A stretch of DNA of 64,000 bases from Chrysogorgia sp. JL179-B06 (Eukaryota; Cnidaria; Anthozoa; Scleralcyonacea; Chrysogorgiidae), in NCBI GenBank assembly GCA_035772405.1, contig JAYKKM010000011.1, positions 62,001 through 126,000 on the forward strand. The letters are read 5' to 3'. Positions 1 to 7,697 of the stretch are shown one piece after another. Both the position numbers and the translations under genes were made by a program. The notes beneath the pieces are model-generated. The model saw only the letters and a list, made by a program, of their open reading frames with translations. It ran no database searches and was not told where the DNA came from. The first letter of the stretch is position 1. The number at the start of each line of letters is the position of its first letter.

Positions 1-902
1 GCACTAGCTCTAGTTCCCACGATGCTTTGCTTTGACCTCGCTTGGGCTCCAAGAATGGCGTACATGTAAACTTCAATCGATTGGTTTAGTAGTTCTTGTC
101 CTAATGGTGTGAACCCGTCAGAGTGTCTCGGGCAATACCGACGATAATCACCTTGGATGTCTTTGATGTATCTATTGTCAACATCAGTCAATGGTAGGTG
201 ACCTTTCAAAAGTCGCCAGTCAGGGAGGTACAGTCTTAAGATGTTGTTAATGTGAACTTGACTCTTACTCAAACGGAACATCACACGACGAATGGTGAAG
301 TACACGTGAAACCTCATGAGACCTACGACTTGCTTTGGGACGTCGACGTGATAACTTAAGTTCTGTAGAGACACCCCTGAGCGGTATGTAGCGATGTACA
401 TACCTGCGATCGCTTGATAGTAACTCTCGAGTAGAGTCCAAACTGTGTTAACGTTACCACCAATTGCCTTGTCGTTGTGACGTCTTTTGGTGTCGATGAG
501 TATTCTCGGTAGGTCTGATTTGAAGGAATTATTGTCGTCAACAAAGACGTCAAAATTGTGGGTTGGGTAATTTAGGACGTATGGTGGAAACGTCTCGACT
601 TCTCTGTAGCTCTTGTGGGTCTCCGTCAGTAGTAACTTTGGGACACGCCCATCGCTCGACCATATTCTTGGGAATCTTGGTGTGTTGCTAAGGAATTTCG
701 TGAAGCCCTTGTTCTTCGTGAACTTTGATGACTTTATGTTTATCATGTCAGAGTACTTTGGACCCGACTTGAAGTAAATGTCAACGGTCTTGACTGTTTT
801 ATTGTCGTCTGCGAGGTTGTACCCAAACTCAAACTTATCTAGTTGCGCATTTGGAAATTCACTAAGAAGAATTAGTTCACCTTGCTTTCTTTTTGTTAGC
901 AT
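1..902 (-). CDS. Uncharacterised Polinton-type gene, partial (N-terminal 300 codons)
   Basis: Reading leftward from an ATG at 902, the frame stays open for 300 codons to the window edge without a stop, so this is a real gene whose C-terminus lies outside. The visible part is basic and mixed alpha/beta in character. I see no signal peptide, membrane segment, Walker motif or polymerase/exonuclease signature. Codon usage resembles the neighbouring capsid genes, and it starts only 23 bp from the divergent gene at 926, which ties it to the same element. In such elements DNA polymerase B and protease are often in the other half, but nothing here identifies this protein as either. Confidence is high that it is coding and low on function. 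Confidence 0.8.
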   Translation of the reverse strand, partial: MLTKRKQGELILLSEFPNAQLDKFEFGYNLADDNKTVKTVDIYFKSGPKYSDMINIKSSKFTKNKGFTKFLSNTPRFPRIWSSDGRVPKLLLTETHKSYREVETFPPYVLNYPTHNFDVFVDDNNSFKSDLPRILIDTKRRHNDKAIGGNVNTVWTLLESYYQAIAGMYIATYRSGVSLQNLSYHVDVPKQVVGLMRFHVYFTIRRVMFRLSKSQVHINNILRLYLPDWRLLKGHLPLTDVDNRYIKDIQGDYRRYCPRHSDGFTPLGQELLNQSIEVYMYAILGAQARSKQSIVGTRAS

Positions 903-925
903 CTACATAACACACACTATATTAT
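903..925. promoter_or_regulatory. 23-bp divergent promoter gap
   Basis: Only 23 bp separate the start codons of the leftward gene (902) and the rightward gene (926). The gap is AT-rich and contains a TATATTATA-like stretch abutting the rightward ATG. Initiation for both genes must overlap neighbouring coding sequence or use this stretch. The promoter role is inferred from position. Confidence 0.35.
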
Positions 926-1588
926 ATGGTCAGGGTCGTAGTGTTGATTAGAGGTCCAACGGAGACTGTGGATCTACCAGAAGCACTTTTGACGTTTGGC
1001 TCAGATCCTCACTTACTAGTAAAAAAAGCGACCATCTTTTGGGACTACATTAAAGTGGAGACCGGTGTGAATGATGAAATAAGTTACAACGGCAACAAAC
1101 ACGTTTTTGAGCCTGGGTACCACACTTTTAAAATGATTGCTGACGAGTTGAAGGGATTAGGGGCTATCGAGCTAGTAGCCAACAAACACAATTCAAAGTG
1201 TGCGATAAGAACTGACCAACAATTAGAGCTGTTTAAATTTGGAGAGCTGTTAGGGTTCAACGATAACACAACGGTGAGTAGTAGTGGTTTGGTCAGCCCT
1301 AATGTTGTGGACGTTAACAAAGGGCTGAAGTACGTACAAGTAGGTTGTAGCATTGTGAACAGACCTGAGAATATTGTTAATGGTAGCAAAAGTGAGGTTA
1401 TCGTTGAGTTGCCATTGACCACCACCCAACCACTGAAGAGCTCTGTTCAACAATTCTTCAACATTGAGTCGAAGGTGTCGATAAACAAAGGCGCTTTTAC
1501 GCAGCTAGTGTTTAACGTGACTGACCAAGATGGTAGTGGTGTCAATGTTGGTGACATATTGTTGGATTTGTATGCAACGCTTGAGTAG
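926..1588 (+). CDS. Penton-like (minor capsid) jelly-roll protein A
   Basis: This is a 220-residue protein, beta-rich throughout. It is paralogous to the next gene. Shared blocks are a TxFWxY segment near residue 36, LLGF near 108, SPN at 124-126, a GLKYV block near 133, a charged K/RSxVI segment followed by LP, SKVxIxKG at 182-189, and a C-terminal strand ending in an LLxLY motif. That C-terminal pattern is typical of penton/fibre-like jelly-roll proteins of Polintons and adintoviruses. Its probable role is the pentameric vertex protein of an icosahedral capsid. Position beside integrase and major capsid genes supports this. The ATG at 926 is the first possible start after the divergent gene. 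Family assignment rests on pattern and context, not a search. Confidence 0.65.
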   Translation: MVRVVVLIRGPTETVDLPEALLTFGSDPHLLVKKATIFWDYIKVETGVNDEISYNGNKHVFEPGYHTFKMIADELKGLGAIELVANKHNSKCAIRTDQQLELFKFGELLGFNDNTTVSSSGLVSPNVVDVNKGLKYVQVGCSIVNRPENIVNGSKSEVIVELPLTTTQPLKSSVQQFFNIESKVSINKGAFTQLVFNVTDQDGSGVNVGDILLDLYATLE

Positions 1589-1613
1589 CTAACGTTAAAC
1601 GCACGCTAAAGTA

Positions 1614-2405
1614 ATGAGTCTAAACTATGGGTATGACTCTGGTGGTTACACTGAAAAGCGACGTGTAGACGACAGTCCTCAAAAGTTGACGGTGCTCGTT
1701 GAAGGTGTGGAGAAAGTTGTAACTTTTGACTACAGTGTAGTGGCCACACACGATAACCCACACATTGTAGTCAAGACAGCCACTGTGTTTTGGAGCTATG
1801 ATAATGTGACTGGTAGTGATGATATTCGATTCTTACATGTTGGATTTGGAAGACCGTATCCAAGAATCGCGACAACTCGATTGAGTGGGGGTCACTACGA
1901 CTTCGACGCGTTGGTTAGAGCTCTACGACTCACGCTCAGGGGGGTTAATGTAGACTTCGTGGTGGAGAAACTGGCGGCCACAGGTAAAAGTAGGGTCAAA
2001 GTTCGGCATATGGGGTATGGCCCCATCAACATAATAGAACTTAGGCTAGGTGGCATTGGGCTTTTGCTTGGTTTCGCGAAGGACGCAGGAATTGTGTTAG
2101 ATCATAAGTGGCACGACAGTCCAAACAAGATTGACATGAATAGAGGTCTGAAGTATGTAGAAGTCTCGTGCGACGCTGTTGAGACGGAGAGCAATGTGGG
2201 CACTGATGGGAAGCGTAGCGATGTGATCACAACATTGCCAGTGCCCACCGAGCAGTCTCTAGATGGGGGGATACAACGCTACGCATACGTTGACTCCAAG
2301 GTGGGAATTAAAAAAGGTATTTACTCGAGTATGACGTTTCGTGTCAAACCTAACAATGGTGACGCTGACGTTGGTGCAGTGCTATTGGAACTGTATATTG
2401 TGTGA
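1614..2405 (+). CDS. Penton-like (minor capsid) jelly-roll protein B
   Basis: This 263-residue protein is a tandem paralogue of the preceding gene, 25 bp downstream on the same strand. It shares the ATVFW segment (residues 56-60), LLGF (151-154), DSPNKIDMNRGLKYVEV (168-184), a KRSDVI segment, SKVGIKKG (228-235) and a C-terminal strand LLELY. It has a longer N-terminal extension and a Gly/Arg-rich insertion near residues 75-95 absent from protein A. A second vertex or spike-type capsid protein is likely. Two such genes side by side suggest duplication followed by divergence, perhaps to form two vertex types or a heteromeric penton. That functional split is inference. Confidence 0.65.
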   Translation: MSLNYGYDSGGYTEKRRVDDSPQKLTVLVEGVEKVVTFDYSVVATHDNPHIVVKTATVFWSYDNVTGSDDIRFLHVGFGRPYPRIATTRLSGGHYDFDALVRALRLTLRGVNVDFVVEKLAATGKSRVKVRHMGYGPINIIELRLGGIGLLLGFAKDAGIVLDHKWHDSPNKIDMNRGLKYVEVSCDAVETESNVGTDGKRSDVITTLPVPTEQSLDGGIQRYAYVDSKVGIKKGIYSSMTFRVKPNNGDADVGAVLLELYIV

Positions 2406-2410
2406 ATTAT

Positions 2411-3514
2411 ATGGAGCTCGGTGTGGAGACAGAGCAAGGGTTGAGAGACATTTACTACAATCCTAAGACAGGATTCAGTGGTGCAGAGAGGTTGTATCAA
2501 AGTGCATTGGGAGACGGATTGAAAGTAACTAGAAAAACAGTGAAAGAGTGGTTGACAGCGCAGGACACTTACACTAGGTACAAACCTATTGTGAGGAGAC
2601 ATAAGTTCCGCGCGACTTTTGTTGGATTTCTTGGTGAAGAGCTCCAAATGGACTTAGTGGACATGAGCAAGTACTCAAAACAGAATGGAGGTTATTATTG
2701 GATATTGACAGGCATTGAAATATTGAGTAGATACGCTTTTGGAATTGCAGTTTATAGAAAAGACACTAAGAACATGACTAAGGCTGTTGGAAAATTGTTG
2801 AGCGACTTTAAAGATCGGTTTGGAACCACACCTAAGTTAGCACAATTTGACGACGGACTTGAGTTCTACAACGTTGGTGTGAAAAGTTTGTTGAAAAAAC
2901 ATGGTGTTGAATATTTCAGCACAAAGAGTGATAAAAAGGCTGCTGTTGTCGAGCGTTTTAATAGAAGTCTGAAGAGTGTTATGTGGAAGTACTTTTACGC
3001 TTATGGGACGTACAAATGGATTGACGTTCTTGACCAGTTTGTGAGAAATTACAATAGCAACGTGAATCGAAGCATTATGATGAAGCCGAAGGATGTTGAT
3101 AAGTCAAATGAGGGTGAAGTTTGGACCACTTTGTTTGGTCACCAATTTGCAGACAATCCATTACCGAAGTTTAGAGTTGGTCAATCGGTGAGAATTAGTA
3201 AATACAAGAGTGTGTTCACAAAGGGCTATGAAGCCAACTTCACTGAAGAGCTGTTCAAAGTGGTGAGAGTCATTCGTGGTGATCCGAATGTGTACGAAAT
3301 TGAGGACATAAGTGGTGAACAGATTATTGGTAAATTTTATGAACAGGAATTATCGCTGGTCAATAAGAAACATGGTGACGATGTGTACAGAGTCGAGAAG
3401 GTGCTGAAAAGAAAGAAAGTCAGAGGGAAGAAGATGGCGTTGGTCAAATGGTTGGGTTATGAGAGCAAACATAATTCGTGGGTATCAGAAAGTGATATTC
3501 AAAATGTGAGCTAA
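2411..3514 (+). CDS. Retroviral-type (rve) integrase with C-terminal chromodomain
   Basis: This is a 367-residue integrase, using the ATG at 2411; an upstream GTG at 2402 is in frame but is not a plausible eukaryotic start. Order of domains: a helical N-terminal DNA-binding region (1-70); an RNase-H-fold catalytic core with candidate acidic residues D81 in a DLVDM block, D147 in FDDGLEF, and E181 in VVERFNRSLK; an SH3-like region (253-315); and a chromodomain (about 326-364) with a WLGYESKHNSW core. The D-E spacing of 33 residues fits the DD35E class. It inserts the linear element into host DNA, and the chromodomain may target chromatin. All catalytic residues are present, so it could be functional. 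It starts 5 bp after the preceding stop. Confidence 0.93.
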   Translation: MELGVETEQGLRDIYYNPKTGFSGAERLYQSALGDGLKVTRKTVKEWLTAQDTYTRYKPIVRRHKFRATFVGFLGEELQMDLVDMSKYSKQNGGYYWILTGIEILSRYAFGIAVYRKDTKNMTKAVGKLLSDFKDRFGTTPKLAQFDDGLEFYNVGVKSLLKKHGVEYFSTKSDKKAAVVERFNRSLKSVMWKYFYAYGTYKWIDVLDQFVRNYNSNVNRSIMMKPKDVDKSNEGEVWTTLFGHQFADNPLPKFRVGQSVRISKYKSVFTKGYEANFTEELFKVVRVIRGDPNVYEIEDISGEQIIGKFYEQELSLVNKKHGDDVYRVEKVLKRKKVRGKKMALVKWLGYESKHNSWVSESDIQNVS

Positions 3515-3520
3515 TGTAAT

Positions 3521-3967
3521 ATGGCTGAAGGTGGGGAAGGTTACGACGACCTCGAGATGGAGAACTTCGATAAGTTCAATGGCGCCACTGATGAGCAATT
3601 AATAGAGGAACGCGACGATACTAATGAGGAGCTCAGCGAGACAACCTTAAAGTATGGTATGGATGAGATGCCGAAAATCGTTCGTGTTAATTTTGTTAAC
3701 GGTCGTGACTATATGGATAGGATAAACAGCGAGCTAGCTAGAAGACGAAGTGAGCGAGAAGAAACGTCATTTATCGACACTGACGATGGTAAAACGGTTA
3801 CAGTAGGGGGAACTAACACAGAAGTCCCAACAGTAGAGTTTGTTGAACAGGAGCCATACGACGACGTCAATGACATAAGTTTCTATACAGCTTTTGGAGA
3901 GTCGGACGAAGTTGAGAGGAGACTTGGTGAGCTAAAAGCGCACAACAAAGAGCAAAAAACGAAGTAA
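3521..3967 (+). CDS. N-terminal part of a probable frameshifted capsid/membrane protein
   Basis: A 148-codon acidic reading frame begins 6 bp after the integrase stop with a TAATATGG start context. It is rich in Glu/Asp with a helical, charged C-terminal end. It stops at 3965-3967, right after an A6 tract at 3954-3959. The frame one base back is open from 3931 and runs to 4923 but has no ATG for more than 200 codons, so the two frames probably form one gene. Either a single-base indel broke it or a programmed -1 shift joins it. The A6C sequence is not in the right register for a canonical slippery heptamer, so I favour an indel. No known enzyme motif is visible. Confidence 0.7.
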   Translation: MAEGGEGYDDLEMENFDKFNGATDEQLIEERDDTNEELSETTLKYGMDEMPKIVRVNFVNGRDYMDRINSELARRRSEREETSFIDTDDGKTVTVGGTNTEVPTVEFVEQEPYDDVNDISFYTAFGESDEVERRLGELKAHNKEQKTK

Positions 3968-4923
3968 AAAGAATCGAGCTAATAGATGAGAAAATACGCG
4001 AGTTGTACGAAAAAAAACTCAGTCGTGACGACGCGTCGAGGAGCGTAGTCAACAGATCATATGTGACGAGATCGGGGTCTATTCTTTTCAAACCGATAAA
4101 CAAAGATGGTGAATATGGGAAACACAGACGAATTCTAATACCTGGGAAAAAAGGTTTGATCTACAGTAAAGATGCGAGTAGTAAAAACGCGATCGAGCAG
4201 TTCAAACAGTTAGTTGGTCAAATCCCTGAGAACACAGAAACAACAGTCGTCACAACAGAAGTAATCCCAGATGACTTCCCAGTAATTGAAACAAAAGTGG
4301 ACCGCGCTGACATACATGGGCTAACACCAGATGAAAACCGCGAGCTGAATGGCGTGCTTAACCCAAGTGATGGTGTGTTGCGTGAATCAAGAGTAGGTGA
4401 CGATGGTGCGTTGCAAATACAGGCAGACCACTTTCAAGAGGCAATAAATACAACGTTAGGTGAACTAGACGGTGAAGACGACGAAAGCATTATCTTTGAA
4501 TTGATAGAACGCGCTGTAGGGCTTGGAGAAGCGCGAGACAGAACTTTAGGACAGCTAGAAATAGAGGAGGTTAGAGAGCAGCAAGAAGTCGACATTGACA
4601 GGTTTCAGAAATTTAAGGAATGGGCTAAAGAAAATATGGTTGGGTTGAGCGCTGTAGCAATTTCAGTGGCTGGGATTATAACAACTATTATTATCGCTGG
4701 GAGGTCTGCTGTTATGAGAGGCGCTATGGCCACAAAGTCGTTCGCACAAGCTGTTAAGAACGCGATAATGAAGATGGGTCCATGGGCTGTTGGGTTGGCT
4801 AATTTAGTTTACAATGCGTTGACGTTGGGTGCAAAGGGTCTCGCTTGGTTGGCTCAAAATCTATGGGTACTCGCGGTGGTACTTGTGTGGTTTGCTTATG
4901 ATTATTACAAGCTAAAACGGTAG
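3931..4923 (+). CDS. C-terminal part of the frameshifted protein; membrane-associated
   Basis: The frame is open from 3931 and has no ATG before the first hydrophobic segment (around 4636), so it is unlikely to be an independent gene. It encodes a basic then acidic soluble region of about 210 codons, followed by a hydrophobic helix (about 4642-4701, ending in an isoleucine-rich run), an amphipathic small-residue region, and a second hydrophobic helix near the C-terminus (about 4855-4905) with a basic tail. The layout suggests a virion protein that inserts into or lyses membranes, comparable in role to minor capsid or membrane-lytic proteins of related viruses. That role is inference. It lies directly upstream of the major capsid gene. 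Confidence 0.7.
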   Translation, partial: AKSAQQRAKNEVKRIELIDEKIRELYEKKLSRDDASRSVVNRSYVTRSGSILFKPINKDGEYGKHRRILIPGKKGLIYSKDASSKNAIEQFKQLVGQIPENTETTVVTTEVIPDDFPVIETKVDRADIHGLTPDENRELNGVLNPSDGVLRESRVGDDGALQIQADHFQEAINTTLGELDGEDDESIIFELIERAVGLGEARDRTLGQLEIEEVREQQEVDIDRFQKFKEWAKENMVGLSAVAISVAGIITTIIIAGRSAVMRGAMATKSFAQAVKNAIMKMGPWAVGLANLVYNALTLGAKGLAWLAQNLWVLAVVLVWFAYDYYKLKR

Positions 4924-4983
4924 TCTCAGCTTCGAGGGTCTCAGCTTCGAAGATCTCATCTTCGAGGGTCTCAGCTTCGAAGA
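4924..4983 (+). repeat. Four tandem copies of a 15-bp repeat upstream of the capsid gene
   Basis: Units of the form TCTCAGCTTCGA plus three variable purines occur at 4924-4938, 4939-4953, 4954-4968 and 4969-4983. Units alternate between GGG and AGA endings, so the array may also be read as two copies of 30 bp. It fills the gap between the membrane-protein stop and the major capsid start at 5006. It could be a regulatory site or simple slippage. Confidence 0.9.
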
Positions 4984-5005
4984 TGACAAAACATATGTAA
5001 AGTAT

Positions 5006-6244
5006 ATGAACGTCACGTCAGCAGAGTTGAGCCCCGGTTTTAGACGAGCGACCATGGGTGTCATAAAAGGGGTGAGAACGCAACACGTAATCACGTTGAA
5101 CCCTAATAAGGTCAGTCCTGGTGAGGAACTTTACATTGATATACCGAAGCTCAAGGTTAGCAGCTGTTTGGTGCCTGGATCGTTGGGTCTAGTGTTCGAC
5201 TTTAAGAATGCAAACGCCAAAAGCTGGTTCTTAAACAATGTTAGTAAGTTGTTGGTTGAGAAACTTGTTGTGAGACTAGCTGGAGAAGCTGTGTACGACA
5301 ACAGTGGGGAAAATTACACTAGTGTTTATCGTGACCTTTGGGAAAGCGTCACTGTGCGAAATCAAATGATTGACTATGGTATTGGTGGTGAGAACTTGAG
5401 AAAGCTAATTTCTAAGGATGACAGTGGCGCGACGAGTGGAGACGTTGTTAAGGTTAGTGACGCGTTGATGTTTGGTGTGATTGGGACGAAGCAGCGGATT
5501 AAGCTCGGTAAGATCATGAACGACCACGGGTTGTACGCTCCTTTTAGCATGAACAACAACTTGCAGTATGTGATCACACTTCCGAAGGCCACAGACATCA
5601 TGGTGGCGCAATCCGGTAGCGCTGTGGGTGGATACACTCTGGAGAATCTCGAGCTCGAGTATGAAACGATCGATAACCAGGAGCTTGCTGATGAAATAAC
5701 GTCAGGCTATGCAAGTGGTCGTAGTTTGTCATACGAACACGTCACATTGATGAAAACCACTGAATGGGATAAGGGCACAACCATTGTGAATGAAAATGTC
5801 AATCTGCCAAGAAAAAGTATGAAGGCGATTGTGTTGCTATTCACGAATAAGGTGCGAACAGACAGCGAGGAGTTTCTTTACCCAAATATTGAGAGTGTTA
5901 GAGTCACAATTGAAGGTGTGCCAAATAGTGTGCACTCACAAGGCATCCCAAAGTCGAAGTTCTACGCAGAAGCGAAACGATTGTTTGGGTTGGGTGAGGA
6001 ACACGCTCAGTTCATGACCATACAGAAGTTCTACAAAGATGGCTTTGCGTTGGTCATCGACTTGAGGAGCGTTCAAGATAATTACAACATCGCCACTGGC
6101 AAGAATATTGTAAACACACAATCTGGTGTGCTTCTTGAAATCACTAAGGAAGCGACGACTACAAATGTTATGTGCAGGGTGTTTGTGATGAGTGATGGGT
6201 TGGTCAACTTCGTGAACAATGGGTTGCATTCAATCGGGTATTAA
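5006..6244 (+). CDS. Major capsid protein, double jelly-roll (hexon) type
   Basis: This 412-residue beta-rich protein is of the length and pattern typical for Polinton/adintovirus hexon proteins of invertebrates. Recognisable blocks are IPKL (46-49), VPGSL (56-60), GEAVYDNSG (93-101), YRDLW (108-112), NLELEYETI (214-222), LPRKSMK (267-273) and a late DLRS segment, arranged as two successive jelly-rolls. Trimers would tile the icosahedral capsid. The reading frame is uninterrupted. The ATG at 5006 follows a short AT-rich leader. The packaging ATPase starts 15 bp downstream, the usual neighbour in this virus lineage. Family assignment is strong from pattern and context, although no structural prediction was run. 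Confidence 0.88.
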   Translation: MNVTSAELSPGFRRATMGVIKGVRTQHVITLNPNKVSPGEELYIDIPKLKVSSCLVPGSLGLVFDFKNANAKSWFLNNVSKLLVEKLVVRLAGEAVYDNSGENYTSVYRDLWESVTVRNQMIDYGIGGENLRKLISKDDSGATSGDVVKVSDALMFGVIGTKQRIKLGKIMNDHGLYAPFSMNNNLQYVITLPKATDIMVAQSGSAVGGYTLENLELEYETIDNQELADEITSGYASGRSLSYEHVTLMKTTEWDKGTTIVNENVNLPRKSMKAIVLLFTNKVRTDSEEFLYPNIESVRVTIEGVPNSVHSQGIPKSKFYAEAKRLFGLGEEHAQFMTIQKFYKDGFALVIDLRSVQDNYNIATGKNIVNTQSGVLLEITKEATTTNVMCRVFVMSDGLVNFVNNGLHSIGY

Positions 6245-6259
6245 ATCAAACGCAATTTA

Positions 6260-6859
6260 ATGGAAACTCCGTTTAATATGTTAATTGTTGGTATGACAGC
6301 TTGTGGTAAGACGCATTATTTGCTGGAAACATTGGAATCTGAGTATCGTGGTAAATTTGACTACATTGTGTTGATTTGCCCTACTTTCGAGTGGAACAAA
6401 GCGTATCAAGATTGGAAATATGTACGTGACCCTGACGTGTTAGCGATAGACTGCGCACAGGACAATGTCGACGCTGTTCTCAAGTGTGTGACTAACGTTT
6501 TTAAAGGTACTAACACTCTGATTGTGTTGGATGACTGTGCAAGTTCTCAAGATGTCAAGAATAGGACTAGTCAGTTGGTCAACTTAGCTTTTAGTGCGCG
6601 ACATTTTATGTTGAGCGTTATTGTCATCACACAACAACTGACGTCGATCGCAAAACCGTATAGAGAAAACATTAGTAAGCTCATTTGCTTTTACTGTCCG
6701 AGCAGAAGTGATATGAAGGTTGTTATTGACGATTACCTTGGAGACATTAGCAAAGAAGAAGCATCGACGATTGTGACCGCATTAAAAAATAATAAGTACG
6801 CTAGACTTGAAATCTCACTGCGTTATCCATACAGTCACGAAGTTGTTATTCCGCAATAA
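6260..6859 (+). CDS. A32-like / FtsK-HerA-type genome packaging ATPase
   Basis: This is a 199-residue ATPase. Walker A is GMTACGKT (residues 11-18), Walker B is TLIVLDDCA (86-94), and an ITQQ segment (123-126) fits the sensor position after a hydrophobic strand. The length matches the short packaging ATPases of Polintons, adintoviruses and virophages. It would power translocation of the linear DNA into preformed capsids. All nucleotide-binding residues are intact. It follows the capsid gene by 15 bp and precedes the next gene by 3 bp, consistent with co-transcription or closely packed late genes. Confidence 0.92.
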   Translation: METPFNMLIVGMTACGKTHYLLETLESEYRGKFDYIVLICPTFEWNKAYQDWKYVRDPDVLAIDCAQDNVDAVLKCVTNVFKGTNTLIVLDDCASSQDVKNRTSQLVNLAFSARHFMLSVIVITQQLTSIAKPYRENISKLICFYCPSRSDMKVVIDDYLGDISKEEASTIVTALKNNKYARLEISLRYPYSHEVVIPQ

Positions 6860-6862
6860 AAT

Positions 6863-7375
6863 ATGGGTATAAGTAATAGCGTGATGGTAAAACGCAAAAG
6901 TGAGGAAAACCCCACGATTGAGGAATTAGTTGAGGAGACTGACGACACCTCAACTGTGGAAGACAACGTTGACGTTAGGAGATCCGAACTTATTAGACTG
7001 TCCGGTGACGGTGTGGTAAGTCAGTCCGAAGCGTACATTAAAAAAGCGTCCGCGAAAGTTATTGATAAGATATGGCGCCAACACGAGTTGAAGAGAATGG
7101 AGATCGCAAACGCTTTTCTCACCGACTTGCTAATCAGCAAATTCGCCAGCTTACTAGATGGGTTGAACGCTATCGAGAACCCTGAGGAACTAAACGACGA
7201 ACTACAAAAAGATCCGTTACTAAAGAAAGACGTTGAGAGTATTGTCGCGATTGTGACACCGTACGTACCTTTCTTGGGCTTGTTGTCGGGAGGAATTATA
7301 ACATCGAAACACGTGTACGATCATCATTTTAGGAGCGAGGTGGTAGACACTGAGAGTAGTGAACAAACAGACTAA
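6863..7375 (+). CDS. Small virion-like protein with MGxxxS N-terminus and hydrophobic C-region
   Basis: This 170-residue protein starts MGISNS, a good N-myristoylation pattern. An acidic low-complexity segment (15-40) follows, then a helical region (50-120), then a Gly/Pro-containing hydrophobic stretch (about 126-147) and an acidic tail. No enzyme motif is visible. Its place as the last gene of the capsid module, 3 bp after the ATPase, and its membrane-seeking features suggest a minor virion or membrane-interacting protein. The function is inferred. Start context is AAATATGG, similar to other genes in the array. Confidence 0.75.
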   Translation: MGISNSVMVKRKSEENPTIEELVEETDDTSTVEDNVDVRRSELIRLSGDGVVSQSEAYIKKASAKVIDKIWRQHELKRMEIANAFLTDLLISKFASLLDGLNAIENPEELNDELQKDPLLKKDVESIVAIVTPYVPFLGLLSGGIITSKHVYDHHFRSEVVDTESSEQTD

Positions 7376-7460
7376 TTCGTGGAGTAGTTGGCTATTTGTT
7401 AGTCAATGTTGTTAGCCAATCAAAAGAGCACCATTTTGCTATCCATTTGGATAAACATCG

Positions 7461-7492
7461 CCACTAGACTTGAAAATCTAGTGGTTTTTTTT
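7461..7492. terminator. Perfect 8-bp hairpin followed by T8 at end of the viral gene array
   Basis: CCACTAGA (7461-7468) and TCTAGTGG (7477-7484) form a perfect stem around an 8-nt loop, followed at once by eight T residues (7485-7492). It lies 86 bp after the last plus-strand gene of the Polinton-like array. The form resembles an intrinsic terminator or the hairpins that mark transcript ends in some giant viruses. Role is inferred from position and structure. Confidence 0.6.
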
Positions 7493-7531
7493 CGCGCGTG
7501 AGTTGAGACAGCAGTAGTTTGTTGAAAAAAA

Positions 7532-7676
7532 ATGTGAAAACGTTGAAACAACACTCTCTATTTTTTAAATATGTGAAAATGTTGAAACGACACTTTCTTT
7601 TTTAAATATGTGAAAAAATGTGAAACGACACATTCTATTTTTTAAAAAACATGCAAAAATATTGAAATGTCACATT
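7532..7676 (+). repeat. Four diverged tandem units of about 37-43 bp
   Basis: Units beginning ATGTGAAAA or a variant start at 7532, 7571, 7608 and 7651, each followed by a TTGAAAC-type motif, ACACT/CACATT, and a T-rich then A-rich tract. The array lies just beyond the hairpin and may belong to the terminal region of the Polinton-like element. The element's own terminal repeat cannot be identified because the left end is outside the window. Confidence 0.7.
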
Positions 7677-7697
7677 ATTAGCATATAAATCGAGTTT

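Noticed and set aside
356..553. 65-codon open frame on the minus strand at 356-553
   Set aside because: It lies in another frame of the long leftward gene (1-902), whose 300 open codons are far better supported.
2402..2410. GTG start for the integrase
   Set aside because: Non-ATG start in an animal/viral context; an ATG lies 9 bp downstream and keeps all domains.
3954..3961. Canonical -1 ribosomal slippery site (A AAA AAC)
   Set aside because: The sequence AAAAAAC is present, but the upstream frame places codons so that the heptamer is out of register. No clear downstream pseudoknot was seen by eye.
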